This document shows positions 9,321 through 21,916 of a DNA stretch of 64,000 bases, in pieces. Position 1 is the stretch's first letter, and every line of letters starts with the position of its first letter. The notes below the pieces were generated by a model that was given only the letters and a program-made list of their open reading frames with translations, had not been told where the DNA came from and ran no database searches. The DNA is from Acidovorax sp. A79 (GTDB taxonomy: Bacteria; Pseudomonadota; Gammaproteobacteria; Burkholderiales; Burkholderiaceae_C). The stretch covers positions 938,501-1,002,500 of the forward strand of contig NZ_AP028672.1 of the NCBI RefSeq assembly GCF_041154505.1, in the 5' to 3' direction. The translations under genes and the position numbers were made by a program.

Positions 9321-11174
9321 TCAAGAGCGGCGCCCCGGCGCAACCAGGCGCGGCGCTGAATACGCCGTGTCCGTGGACAGGCGAAAGGTACCCACTACCT
9401 CGGACAGGCGCTCCGACTGGTCCTTGAGGCTTTGCGCTGCGGCGGCGCTTTGCTCCACCAGGGCGGCATTTTGCTGGGTCATCTGGTCCAGATGGGCCAC
9501 GGCTTGACCGACCTCACCGATGCTGGTGCTTTGTTCGTTGGTCGACGCTGTGATCTCGGCCATGATGTCCGCTACGCGCTGGACCGAGGTGACGATGTCG
9601 ACCATGGTGGTACCTGCATCGTGCACCAGCCGCGAACCGTTCTCGACCTGCTCCACAGAAGAATTGATCAGCCCCTTGATCTCGCGCGCCGCCTCTGCGC
9701 TGCGCTGTGCAAGGCTGCGCACCTCGCCAGCCACCACGGCAAACCCCCGACCTTGCTCACCAGCCCTCGCTGCCTCAACGGCCGCATTGAGCGCGAGGAT
9801 GTTGGTCTGGAATGCGATGCCATCGATCACCCCGATGATGTCGTTGATCTTTTTGGAGGCTGCATTGATCTGCTCCATGGTGGTCACAACGCGGCCCACC
9901 ACGGTGCCGCCGCGCTGGGCCACATCGGAGGCCTGGGCCACGAGCTGGTTGGCTTGGCGGGCGGCATCGGCGTTCTGGCGTACGGTCTCGGTGAGTTGCT
10001 GCATGGAGGCCGATGTCTCCTGCAGGCTGGCGGCCGACAGCTCGGTGCGTCCGCTCAGGTCGTGGTTGCCGGTGGCGATCTCCTGTGCCGCCACGCGTAC
10101 CGAGCTGCTGGTCTCGCGGATCTGGGCCAGCACTCCCGAGAGCTTGCCAGCGAAGTTGTTGAAACTCGATGCGATTTGGGCCAGCTCATCGGCACCATGC
10201 GCATCGATGCGGCGCGACAGATCCCCGCTGCCTTCGCCCACCTCCTGCATTGCATCGCGCACTTGGGTGAGCCTGCGCAGCCGCTGCGTCAGCACAGCCG
10301 CCAGCAACGCAACCGCGACTGCCAACACCACTATGCTCGACAGGACGGAAGTCGTCAGCATGGCGCGCATGGGCTCCAGCGCCTCGCGCTCGTCGAGAGC
10401 CACCACCAGCATCCAGGTCGTGCCCCTGATGGGAACCACCGTGAGCAACCGGGTGCGGCCGTCAATCTCCACCGGCAGCACGCTATGGGCATTGGCCGCA
10501 GCAGACAAGCGTTCCGAACTCAACTCATTGGAGAGATCCGTCAGCGGCTTCAAGACCAACGCTGCATCAGGGTGGGCAATGATCTTGCTGTCGCCTGACG
10601 CCATGAATCCAAAGCTCTGCGGTGTGGGCTTGATCGACGCCACCGTGTCCACCACGGTTTCCATGGAGACATCCCCTGCAGCGACCCCTTTGATAGTCCC
10701 CTCTGCGCGTACTGGCAAGACAAACGAGACGACCAGCTTTCCATCCGTTGTCCTGTAGGGCGCAGTGATTGCCGGGCCACCGGCCGCGACTGCATGCCTG
10801 TACCAAGGCCGGGCGGTGGGATCGTAGCTGGCCGGGTAGTTGCGCGTTTCCGAAAAAACGTACCTCTTGTCGGAAAAGCCGAAATAGACCGTGGAGAACT
10901 TTCCAGCATCGCGCAGGAACGCCAGGGTCTTGGCAGGCTCCGGGTCTTCGAAGGCGGCCACTGCGGTCCCGACGACCAACGCCTTGGCCTGCCCCCATTC
11001 TTCGATGGTTTGCACATGGCTCTTGGCAGTGGCCAAGCTCTGCGCAATCAGGCTGCCCCGGGCCTGGCTGCGCGCCATCAGGACATTCGCCACGGTCAGT
11101 ACCAACAGCGCGATGACCAGGCAGGCCGAGGACAGTGCCAGGATCTGGATCTTGAGCGTCTTGAAATGCGACAT
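9321..11174 (-). CDS. Methyl-accepting chemotaxis protein with Cache sensor
   Basis: A 617-residue chemoreceptor. An N-terminal membrane helix (about 10-32) precedes a periplasmic dCache-type domain with YFGFSDKRY and [11 protein letters not shown], the usual small-ligand pocket region. A second helix near residues 273-293 is followed by a HAMP domain and a long signalling coiled coil. The tip sequence [20 protein letters not shown] is canonical for CheA/CheW contact. The ligand is unknown; this class often senses amino acids or organic acids. It is transcribed alone, and no CheR-binding pentapeptide is seen at the C-terminus. Confidence 0.93.
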   Translation of the reverse strand: MSHFKTLKIQILALSSACLVIALLVLTVANVLMARSQARGSLIAQSLATAKSHVQTIEEWGQAKALVVGTAVAAFEDPEPAKTLAFLRDAGKFSTVYFGFSDKRYVFSETRNYPASYDPTARPWYRHAVAAGGPAITAPYRTTDGKLVVSFVLPVRAEGTIKGVAAGDVSMETVVDTVASIKPTPQSFGFMASGDSKIIAHPDAALVLKPLTDLSNELSSERLSAAANAHSVLPVEIDGRTRLLTVVPIRGTTWMLVVALDEREALEPMRAMLTTSVLSSIVVLAVAVALLAAVLTQRLRRLTQVRDAMQEVGEGSGDLSRRIDAHGADELAQIASSFNNFAGKLSGVLAQIRETSSSVRVAAQEIATGNHDLSGRTELSAASLQETSASMQQLTETVRQNADAARQANQLVAQASDVAQRGGTVVGRVVTTMEQINAASKKINDIIGVIDGIAFQTNILALNAAVEAARAGEQGRGFAVVAGEVRSLAQRSAEAAREIKGLINSSVEQVENGSRLVHDAGTTMVDIVTSVQRVADIMAEITASTNEQSTSIGEVGQAVAHLDQMTQQNAALVEQSAAAAQSLKDQSERLSEVVGTFRLSTDTAYSAPRLVAPGRRS

Positions 11175-11386
11175 GGGCTGCCTGTGGGAACTTCACTGTC
11201 AATACATCGGGCCAAATAATCAGCCCAGGAGCCTGCGCGGCAAAAGGAGCACCGGCTGCAACGCCCGGTCTCGTCAGGTACGGCCTCCTGCGCGCAGGGG
11301 CCCGCCCTGGGCTTGTCGCAGCACCCAACGCGCCTCGGGTTTCGAGCGTTTCGCTTCGATGCCTTCTGCTGCGCAGCCCCCGGAGT

Positions 11387-12517
11387 TCAGGCTTTCTCCA
11401 AGACGGATACCTGGCGTACGCCCATTGATTCGAGCGCATCGGCTACAGCCGCCACGGCACCGGGAATCCCCGCATCGCCGAAGTGACCGATGCAGCCTAC
11501 GCGGAATGTTTCAAGCTGCGTGAGTTTGCCGGGATAGAGGATGTAGCCACGCTTTTTGACCTCCTGGTAGAACGCCTTGAACTCGTAAGCCGGGTCGGCC
11601 GGCGCATGGAAGGTGACGATGATCGGTGCCTGGATGGCAGGATCGAGAAACGGGCGAAAACCCAATTCCGCCATTCCGTCGATCAGTGCCTTGCAGTTGC
11701 GCGCGTAGCGTCCGCCACGCGCCGGGAGGCCACCCTCCTCCAGGTACTGGGTGATCGCCGAGTCAAGCGCCGCCACGACATGCGTCGGCGGCGTGAAGCG
11801 CCATTGCGTGGTCTTTTCCATGTAGACCCATTGGTCGTAGAGGTCCATGCTCAGAGAGTGGCAGTTGCCTTCGCAGGCCTCAAGAACACCGCGGTTGACG
11901 ATGACGAAGCCCATGCCGGGAACGCCTTCGAGGCATTTCCCGGATGCGGCGATGACCGCATCGAATGGTGTCTGGCGGGCATCGATCTCCAATGCACCAA
12001 AGGAGCTCATCGCATCGATGATCAGTCCACGACCATGCTTGGCGACCACCACAGCGATTTCGTGCAGGGGATTGAGAACGCCGGTTCCGGTTTCGCAATG
12101 CACCACCGCCACGTGGGTGATGCTCTGGTCGGCAGCCAGTGCGCGGTCCACATCGGCGGGCGACACTCGCCTGTCTTCCGTGTAGTCGATGGTGCTGACC
12201 TTGCGGCCGATGACCTTGCAGATTTTGGCCAGGCGCTGGCAATACGCACCGTTGTTCGGTACGAGCACATGGCCGTTGCGCGCAACGATGGTGCCGATGG
12301 CGGCCTCCACTGAAAAAGTTCCACTTCCCTGCAGGGGGACGCACTCGTGCGTGCCTGTGCCATGCACGATCTCCAACACGTTCTTGCGAATGCGCGCGGT
12401 GATCTGGTTGAAGTCCGTGTCCCATGACCCCCAGTCGCGCAGCATGGCCTGGCGCGTGCGGTCAGAGGTGGTGAGAGGGCCGGGGGTCAGCAGGATGGGG
12501 GTGGGGTTTTGGCTCAT
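11387..12517 (-). CDS. phnW: 2-aminoethylphosphonate:pyruvate transaminase
   Basis: A 376-residue class V PLP aminotransferase. PhnW transfers the amino group of 2-aminoethylphosphonate to pyruvate, giving phosphonoacetaldehyde and alanine. The start matches the family ([20 protein letters not shown]), the PLP-contacting Asp lies in [11 protein letters not shown] and the Schiff-base Lys in [12 protein letters not shown]. The ATG at 12517 has a GGAGA site seven bases upstream. It is last in the leftward transport operon, so import and the first catabolic step are co-expressed, while the next two steps are encoded by the divergent phnA-phnY operon. Confidence 0.92.
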   Translation of the reverse strand: MSQNPTPILLTPGPLTTSDRTRQAMLRDWGSWDTDFNQITARIRKNVLEIVHGTGTHECVPLQGSGTFSVEAAIGTIVARNGHVLVPNNGAYCQRLAKICKVIGRKVSTIDYTEDRRVSPADVDRALAADQSITHVAVVHCETGTGVLNPLHEIAVVVAKHGRGLIIDAMSSFGALEIDARQTPFDAVIAASGKCLEGVPGMGFVIVNRGVLEACEGNCHSLSMDLYDQWVYMEKTTQWRFTPPTHVVAALDSAITQYLEEGGLPARGGRYARNCKALIDGMAELGFRPFLDPAIQAPIIVTFHAPADPAYEFKAFYQEVKKRGYILYPGKLTQLETFRVGCIGHFGDAGIPGAVAAVADALESMGVRQVSVLEKA

Positions 12518-12563
12518 GGTTTGTCTCCAGGCGGGGGAAGGGAACCGGGTTGGGAGGTGAAGG

Positions 12564-14293
12564 TCAGCTGCGGGCCAGGTTGCGCCAGGCCTGGGTGCGT
12601 GACAACAGCACACGCGTGAGCAGTGAGTAGGCAATGCACACCAGCGTCGAGGTGATCACGATCAGGCTGGCCAGTGCAGACGCGGGCCCGATGTCACCGG
12701 CATCGTCCAGGTGCATGATCGCTACCGAGGCGAGGATGGTCTCGGGCGTGTAGAGAAAGATCGCGCACGACAGGCTGGCCATCGACACCACAAAGAAATA
12801 GCGCCCGATATCGAGAATGGCCGGCAGGCACACGGGCACGGTGACCCGCATGAAGGTCTTGAAGAAGGGGACCTTGAGGGACGCGGATACGGCCTCGAAC
12901 TCGTTGTCCAGCTGCTTGAGCGCCGTGATGGCGGTGAGGTGGCTGGAGGTGTAGTAATGGATGACCATCGAGATGATCAGGATCGCCATCGTCTGGTACA
13001 GAAAGTTCAGCGGATTCGCGGGATGGTTGAAGAACATCACGTAACCCAGCCCGAGCACCAGGCCCGGCACCGCCATGGACAGCACGGCCATCAGGTGCAT
13101 GGCCGGCCGCATCAGGCCGAGGTTGCGCGTCTTCTCGATGAGGTAGGCCCCCACGAACACGATCAGCGAACCCGCCACTGCGGTGACCATGGCGACGAGC
13201 AGGCTGTTGCCGTAGGCAGCCGCCATGTCGCTCTCGATCAGCACGAAGTGGTAGTGCTTCAGCGTGAACGAAAGGTCATAGGGCCACAGGGAGATCAGCG
13301 AGGTGTAGATAGCCATGCCGATGGTGGCCAGAAGCAGGCCACAGACCACCGTGCAGAAGAGCGTGAGCAGCGCATCGGCGACCTTGCGCCGCTTGGGGAC
13401 GTAAGGCACCGAGCGGGCCGTGAGCTGTGCCTTCAGCTTGCGCCGCACCACGTAGTCGATCACGAAGGAAATGACCGACGGAATCAGCAGCAGCATGCCG
13501 ACAACGGCGCCGATGGAGAAATTGTGCTGCCCCACGACCTGCTTGAAAACGTCCACCGACAGCACGTTGAAGTTGCCCCCGATCACCTTGGGCGCACCGA
13601 AATCGCTGATCACATAGGTGAAGACCACGGTGGCCGCGCTGATGAGGCCGTACTTGCACGATGGCAGCGTGATGGTCATGAACTGGCGAACCGGCCGCGT
13701 GCGCAGCGCAGTGGCCGCCTCGTACAGCCGGCCGTCGGCGAGCGACAGGGCCGTGACCAGAATCATCAGGGCATGCGGGAAGGTGTTGTACACCTCGGCG
13801 AGGATGATTCCCGGCGCCCCGTAGATCGACATGCCGCCCAGCAGGAACTTGAGTGCGCCCTGGTTTCCAAACCACTGCACGAACGATATGGCGGACAGCA
13901 GTGAAGGCGCCAGCAAAGGGATCAGCGCGATCAGCCGAAAGACCGCCTTGAGTGGCATCGGTATGCTGCTGCGGGTCAGCGCATAGGCGAACACGAAGGC
14001 CAGAGGCACGGAGATCGCCACCACGGCGGCAGACACCCAGATCGAATTCCACGCCGCGCCCAGAAGGCTGGGGGTCTTGAAGTAGGTGATGAAGTGCGTG
14101 AGGCCGACGAAACGGCCGCTCTTGTCCTGTACGGCCTGCGCCAGGATGGTCAGCAGTGGTGCCACCAGAAAGACCAGCAGCATGGCCATCACGGCCAGCA
14201 GAATGGCCCGTGCGATGGTCTCGTCACGGCTCCAGCGCAGCATGGGCCGCAGTGGGGTTGCCGTCATGGCAGCGGAGGGGCGGGACAGTGCGG

Positions 14294-14297
<4 letters not shown>
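12564..14297 (-). CDS. 2-aminoethylphosphonate ABC transporter permease (two-domain)
   Basis: A 577-residue inner-membrane permease carrying two fused binding-protein-dependent transport modules and about twelve transmembrane helices, as in FbpB-like and PhnU-type permeases. The linker falls near residues 290-300 ([15 protein letters not shown]). EAA-like loops occur in both halves ([40 protein letters not shown]). A single polypeptide can supply the whole membrane channel for the ATPase and binding protein encoded upstream. The start at 14297 overlaps the ATPase stop as ATGA. Confidence 0.9.
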
Positions 14298-15430
<1,133 letters not shown>

Positions 15431-15504
15431 GTTTCGCACTCGTGGTTGTGGGGCTGCAGACTGCGTCCCCCGTGGGTTCTTCTGATGGGACGCCGCCGGG
15501 CTTC

Positions 15505-16542
15505 CTACTTGGGCTCTGCCTTGCCTTCGTAGCGCTTGCTCCACTCGGCCAATATGCGTTCGCGGTTCTTCGCGGCCCAGTTGATGTCGTTCTTGGCGAG
15601 CAGCTTCTCGTAGTTGTCCGGGATGCCCTCCAGCTTCGATACCAGGCCCGGATAGGCCACGACGGCCCACCAGCGCGACGAGATCTGGTTGGCCTCCTTG
15701 GTGGCCATCCAGTCGGCGAACCGCTTGCCCTGCTCCAGCTTGGTACTGGTCTTCATCAGGCTGGTGGCTTCGATGTCCCAGCCAAGGCCTTCCTTGGGGA
15801 AGATGAGATCGACAGGCGCACCGGATTTCTTGACCTGGTGGGCCCGGAACTCAAAGGAAATGCCGATCGGAAATTCGCCGGCACCGGCCTGCTTGCAGGG
15901 CTTGGACCCCGAGTGCACATACTGCGCGATGTTCTGGTGCAGGGCGTCCATGAACTTCCAGCCTTCGGCATCGCCCCACATCTGCAGCCAGGAGGAGACA
16001 TCCAGGTAGCCCGTACCACTGGATGCTGGATGGGGCATGGAGATGGTGCCCTTGTAGATGGGCTTAGTCAGATCCTTCCAGCTTTCAGGCTTGGGCAGGC
16101 CCAGCTTCTGGGCCTCCACCCGGTTGAAGCAGATCGTGGCGGCCCAAACGTCCATCCCGACCCATGCAGGGGGTCTTGCGGTATCGGAGTAGGCAGGATT
16201 GAGCTCCTTGAACCCCTTGGGCTCATAAGGAAGCAGCATGCCCTCCTGCTGCAGTAGCGCGAGGCTGCTGGCCGCCAGGCCCGCCACGACGTCGGCCTGT
16301 GGATTGGCCTTTTCGGCGAGCAGCTTGGCAGTGACGATTCCGGTGGAATCGCGCACCCACTTCACCTCGATGTCTGGATTCGCTTTCTCGAAAGCGTCCT
16401 TGTAGAGCTTCATGGCGTCGGTCTCCAGCGCGGTGTAGACCAGAAGCGGAGTCCTCTGTGCCCAGGCAGCGCTGCCGGCGACAAGGCCGATCGCAGCGAG
16501 ACATAGGGCTGCGAGACGGCGCGTGCTTGCTTTCATCGTCAT
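15505..16542 (-). CDS. phnS: 2-aminoethylphosphonate ABC transporter substrate-binding protein
   Basis: A 345-residue periplasmic binding protein of the iron(III)/2-AEP type. A signal peptide (LAALCLAAIGLVAGSAAWAQ) is followed by LLVYTALETDAMKLYKDAFE, typical of this family. It captures substrate and delivers it to the permease. The ATG at 16542 has an AGGAGA site eight bases upstream, preferred over the ATG two codons later. It is first in the leftward operon, divergent from the GntR regulator and facing its putative operator. Confidence 0.88.
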   Translation of the reverse strand: MTMKASTRRLAALCLAAIGLVAGSAAWAQRTPLLVYTALETDAMKLYKDAFEKANPDIEVKWVRDSTGIVTAKLLAEKANPQADVVAGLAASSLALLQQEGMLLPYEPKGFKELNPAYSDTARPPAWVGMDVWAATICFNRVEAQKLGLPKPESWKDLTKPIYKGTISMPHPASSGTGYLDVSSWLQMWGDAEGWKFMDALHQNIAQYVHSGSKPCKQAGAGEFPIGISFEFRAHQVKKSGAPVDLIFPKEGLGWDIEATSLMKTSTKLEQGKRFADWMATKEANQISSRWWAVVAYPGLVSKLEGIPDNYEKLLAKNDINWAAKNRERILAEWSKRYEGKAEPK

Positions 16543-16642
16543 CTGTTTCTCCTGATAAGGCTTGCTATCCCCTGAACGGGTGAGTGGCGGGCTCCGGCAC
16601 ATGCTGCTCCATGCTCGGTGAATGAAATGTAAATTGCCAACT

Positions 16643-16676
16643 GAAGACTGTCAATAGTAAATTGTTGACAGTTTTC
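16643..16676. promoter_or_regulatory. Candidate GntR operator, near-perfect inverted repeat
   Basis: GAAGACTGTCAA and TTGACAGTTTTC form a 12-base inverted repeat with one mismatch around a ten-base AT-rich spacer. The inner eight bases, ACTGTCAA/TTGACAGT, match perfectly. It lies 24 bases before the start of the GntR gene, in the shared promoter region of the transport operon and the phnA-phnY operon. A GntR-family dimer binding here could control both directions. Confidence 0.65.
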
Positions 16677-16700
16677 AATATCGGCGTAAGATTGCGATCC

Positions 16701-18657
<1,957 letters not shown>

Positions 18658-18676
18658 ACGCATTGCGGAGCACTCC

Positions 18677-20125
18677 ATGAGCCAAGCCAGTCTGAAGCCC
18701 GCGCCCATCCACCGCGAGGCCTTGCGCATTGCCGGTGAGCGGGTCTACTGCGACCGCAGTATCGAGGTCACCTACCCCTACACCGGTGAAGTGATTGCCA
18801 CCGTGCCGAAAGCCACGCTGGACGATGTGAGGCGGGCCTACCGCATCGCCCGGGACTGCAAACCCACGCTGACCCGCTACGAGCGCTACAAGATACTGAT
18901 GCGGGCGGGCGAGATCATCGCCTCGCGCCTGGACGAAATCTCCCGCACCATCACGCTCGAATCGGGCCTGTGCCGCAAGGACTCGCTGTATGAAGTGGGC
19001 CGCGCCTCCGATGTGCTGCTGTTCGCAGCCAACCAGGCGCTGGTCGATGACGGACAGGTGTTCTCCTGCGACCTCACGCACCACGGCAAGAGCCGCAAGG
19101 TCTACACCCTGAAAGAGCCGCTGCTGGGCGCGATCACGGCCATCACGCCGTTCAACCACCCGCTGAACCAGGTCATCCACAAGGTCGCGCCCTCCATCGC
19201 CACCAACAACCGCATGGTCCTCAAGCCCAGCGAAAAGACACCGCTCACCGCCTTCATCCTGGCCGACATCCTGTACGAGGCGGGCCTGCCGCCTCCCATG
19301 CTGTCGGTCATCACCGGCGACCCGCGCGAGATCGCCGACGAGATGCTGACCAGCCCGGATGTCGATCTGGTGACCTTCACCGGCGGCGTGGCCATCGGCA
19401 AGTACATCGCCGGCAAAGCCGCCTACAAGCGGCAGATTCTCGAACTCGGCGGCAACGACCCCATCATCGTGATGGACGATGCCGACATCGAAGAGGCGGC
19501 AACGCTCGCTGCCAGCGGCTCCTACAAGAACTCGGGCCAGCGCTGCACCGCGGTCAAGCGCATGCTGGTGCATGAGGCCGTTGCCGACCAGTTCGTTGAA
19601 TTGCTGGTCGCAAAGACCAAGGCGTTGAAGTACGGCGATCCGATGGATCCAAAGACCGACATGGGCACGGTGATCGACGAAGCGGCGGCAAAGCACTTCG
19701 AGTCGGTGGTCAACGAAGCCATCGCGGCCGGCGCGAAGCTGCTGTGCGGCCACGAGCGCCAGGGTGCGCTCTACGCGCCGACGGTGCTCGACCGCGTGGA
19801 TCCCGAGATGACCGTCGCCAAGCAGGAGACCTTTGGGCCCGTGTCTCCGGTGATCCGCTTCAAGGACATCGACGACGCGATCCGCATCTCGAACGGCACC
19901 GCCTATGGCCTCTCGTCATCGGTATGCACCAACCGGCTGGACCACATCACCCGTTTCATCCGCGAGTTGAATGTGGGCAGCGTGAACGTGCGCGAAGTGC
20001 CGGGCTACCGGCTGGAGTTGACGCCCTTCGGCGGCATCAAGGACTCCGGCCTGGGCTACAAGGAAGGTGTGCTGGAAGCGATGAAGAGCTTCACCAACAC
20101 CAAGACCTATTCACTGCCCTGGTAG
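18677..20125 (+). CDS. phnY: Phosphonoacetaldehyde dehydrogenase
   Basis: A 482-residue aldehyde dehydrogenase that oxidises phosphonoacetaldehyde to phosphonoacetate with NAD+. Key features are Asn160 in TPFNHPLNQ, the KPSEKTP cofactor segment, FTGGVAIG, Glu256 in LELGGNDP and catalytic Cys290 in NSGQRCTA. It starts 19 bases after phnA and, with phnW across the promoter, fixes the pathway as the phosphonoacetate route rather than the phosphonatase (PhnX) route; no phnX is present. This PhnY is the dehydrogenase, unrelated to the dioxygenase called PhnY* that partners PhnZ. Confidence 0.93.
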   Translation: MSQASLKPAPIHREALRIAGERVYCDRSIEVTYPYTGEVIATVPKATLDDVRRAYRIARDCKPTLTRYERYKILMRAGEIIASRLDEISRTITLESGLCRKDSLYEVGRASDVLLFAANQALVDDGQVFSCDLTHHGKSRKVYTLKEPLLGAITAITPFNHPLNQVIHKVAPSIATNNRMVLKPSEKTPLTAFILADILYEAGLPPPMLSVITGDPREIADEMLTSPDVDLVTFTGGVAIGKYIAGKAAYKRQILELGGNDPIIVMDDADIEEAATLAASGSYKNSGQRCTAVKRMLVHEAVADQFVELLVAKTKALKYGDPMDPKTDMGTVIDEAAAKHFESVVNEAIAAGAKLLCGHERQGALYAPTVLDRVDPEMTVAKQETFGPVSPVIRFKDIDDAIRISNGTAYGLSSSVCTNRLDHITRFIRELNVGSVNVREVPGYRLELTPFGGIKDSGLGYKEGVLEAMKSFTNTKTYSLPW

Positions 20126-20242
20126 TGCCCCCGCGCCATCGGTCACCACCGCTGCGGGTGGCCGCACGGCGCCGCGAGGTGCCCTGCAGAGGGCCCTGAA
20201 GCAGTTCAGGTTGGCCTTGTTCGAGACCAAGGATGTATTTCC

Positions 20243-21271
20243 ATGAATGCCGATGAACGACCTCGCCGCACAGTACATGCCCGCCAGCGCCTGGGGTGGG
20301 CTCTGGCGTCGCTTGCCTTGCTGACCACCCTCGCTGCCAGCGCGGCCGACAAAGACCCCACGCTGACCGTCGGGCTGATTGTTGCGGGAAGCGTCGAGAA
20401 GGTCGTCGAAGACTGGAGACCTTTCACAGACGCTCTCGCGAAAGAGCTGCAGATTCCAGTCAAGGTGCTTGCCTCCAAAAACTACGCAGACATCTCCGGC
20501 GCGCTCATGGAGGGACGCGTTCAGCTTGCATGGATCAACAACCGGCTGGCGATTGATCTGGTGGAAAGCGATCGCGCGACCGTCTTCGCACAAATGGTCC
20601 GGCTGGACGGTTCCCGCGGCTATCGCTCGGTTCTCTTCGCCCGAAAAGATGGCCCCATCCAGTCTCTGGCCGATGTGCTTGGCCGCCCTGGCGTCTACAG
20701 CTTCGGGTCAGGTGACAAGAAGTCCACCTCCGGCTACCTGGTGCCCAACTACTACGTTTTCGCCAAGAACAAGATAGAGCCGCAAAAGCACTTCAAGCAG
20801 ATCATGCATGCGAACCACCTGGACAATTTCCTGGCCGTTGCCGACGGACGGGTGGACCTTGCCACGAACAATACGGAAGAGCTTCCCCGCTACCAGGCCG
20901 ATTTTCCAGACAAGCTGGCGCGCATCCGTGTGGTCTGGGAGTCGCCGTTGATTCCCAACGATCCCATCCTCTACCGCAAAGACCTTCCCGCCGCTACGCA
21001 GCAGCGCATCCGGAAATTCTTCACTGCCTATGGACGCACCGACGCGGAGAAAGCCACCTTGAAAGCCATCAATGGCCTTTCGGGATTCCGTGCCTCCTAC
21101 AACTACCAGTTGCGCCCCGTCGTGGACCTGGAACTCTTTCAGATGCTGACCACCGCCATGGACGGCAAGGCGAATTCGCCGGAGCGCTTCCAGTCCGTGA
21201 TGGATGGATTGACGAAGCGCGCTGCGCGGCTGGACACCGTGCTCAATGCAACGCGCCTGGACGGCCCGTGA
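20243..21271 (+). CDS. Orphan PhnD-type phosphonate/phosphite binding protein
   Basis: A 342-residue periplasmic binding protein of the PhnD/PtxB family, with a signal peptide (GWALASLALLTTLAASAADK) and family segments such as GRVQLAWINNRLAIDL, GSGDKKSTSGYLVPNYY and IPNDPILYRKDLP. It should bind a small phosphorus oxyanion or phosphonate. No matching ATPase or permease gene lies beside it, and it differs from the iron-type binding protein of the other operon. It may feed a transporter encoded elsewhere or act as a sensor. The gap from phnY is 117 bases. Confidence 0.85.
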   Translation: MNADERPRRTVHARQRLGWALASLALLTTLAASAADKDPTLTVGLIVAGSVEKVVEDWRPFTDALAKELQIPVKVLASKNYADISGALMEGRVQLAWINNRLAIDLVESDRATVFAQMVRLDGSRGYRSVLFARKDGPIQSLADVLGRPGVYSFGSGDKKSTSGYLVPNYYVFAKNKIEPQKHFKQIMHANHLDNFLAVADGRVDLATNNTEELPRYQADFPDKLARIRVVWESPLIPNDPILYRKDLPAATQQRIRKFFTAYGRTDAEKATLKAINGLSGFRASYNYQLRPVVDLELFQMLTTAMDGKANSPERFQSVMDGLTKRAARLDTVLNATRLDGP

Positions 21272-21338
21272 TGCAGTCCCGCCAGAGCGCCAGACGAAGA
21301 AATGCATCCACCTGAACCGCACCCACGAACACCCCACC

Positions 21339-21908
21339 ATGAGTCTCACCATCCCGGACATCACCGGTCTTTTCCTGTCCAAGGGCCATGCCCAGTATGA
21401 CGGCGAGCCCGTGACGCAACTCGAACATGCGCTGCAGTCGGCCCACCTGGCCGAGCAGGCTGGCGCCGGCAGTGCCCTGATAGCGGCCGCGCTGCTGCAT
21501 GACCTGGGGCACCTGCTGCACGAATGGGGCGGCACGCCCACCCAGGACGGCCTGGACGACGTGCACCAGTACCGTTGCATGCCGTTTCTGCGCGCGCTTT
21601 TCGGTCCGGGGACGCTGGAGCCTATCCGGCTGCACGTGGATGCCAAGCGCTTCCTGTGCGCGCGCGAGTCGGGCTACCTCGCGCAGCTGTCGCCCGACTC
21701 CAGGCGCAGCCTGGCGCTGCAGGGCGGTGTCTTCGATGAGGCGCAAGCCACGGCCTTCGAGGCATTGCCCCATGCGATGGACGCGGTCCGTTTGCGGCGC
21801 TGGGACGACATGGCCAAATCGGCCACTGCGGACACCCCTTCGCTGGAGCACTTCGTGCGCCATCTCGAAATCAGCGCGGCAGAACATGGCCAGCCCCTGG
21901 CCTCCTGA
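21339..21908 (+). CDS. HD-domain oxygenase, PhnZ-like (phosphonate-associated)
   Basis: A 189-residue HD-domain protein of the phosphonate-operon family. PhnZ is a di-iron oxygenase cleaving 2-amino-1-hydroxyethylphosphonate to glycine and phosphate. Its gating and substrate residues have counterparts: Tyr20 and Glu23 (QYDGEPVTQLEH), iron ligands His30, His54-Asp55, His76 and His99, Lys103 and Asp156/157. So the active site looks complete. The usual hydroxylating partner, the dioxygenase PhnY*, is absent from the window. The stop lies eight bases before the next gene, so they are probably co-transcribed. Confidence 0.82.
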   Translation: MSLTIPDITGLFLSKGHAQYDGEPVTQLEHALQSAHLAEQAGAGSALIAAALLHDLGHLLHEWGGTPTQDGLDDVHQYRCMPFLRALFGPGTLEPIRLHVDAKRFLCARESGYLAQLSPDSRRSLALQGGVFDEAQATAFEALPHAMDAVRLRRWDDMAKSATADTPSLEHFVRHLEISAAEHGQPLAS

Positions 21909-21916
21909 GGAATCCC

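Noticed and set aside
12711..13904. 397-codon plus-strand frame opposite the permease
   Set aside because: His/Gln/Arg/Asp-rich antisense composition with no ribosome site; shadow of the permease gene.
16662..16700. Longer N-terminus for the GntR regulator starting at TTG 16662
   Set aside because: The extra codons lie within the operator candidate and do not resemble the family; ATG 16701 fits better.
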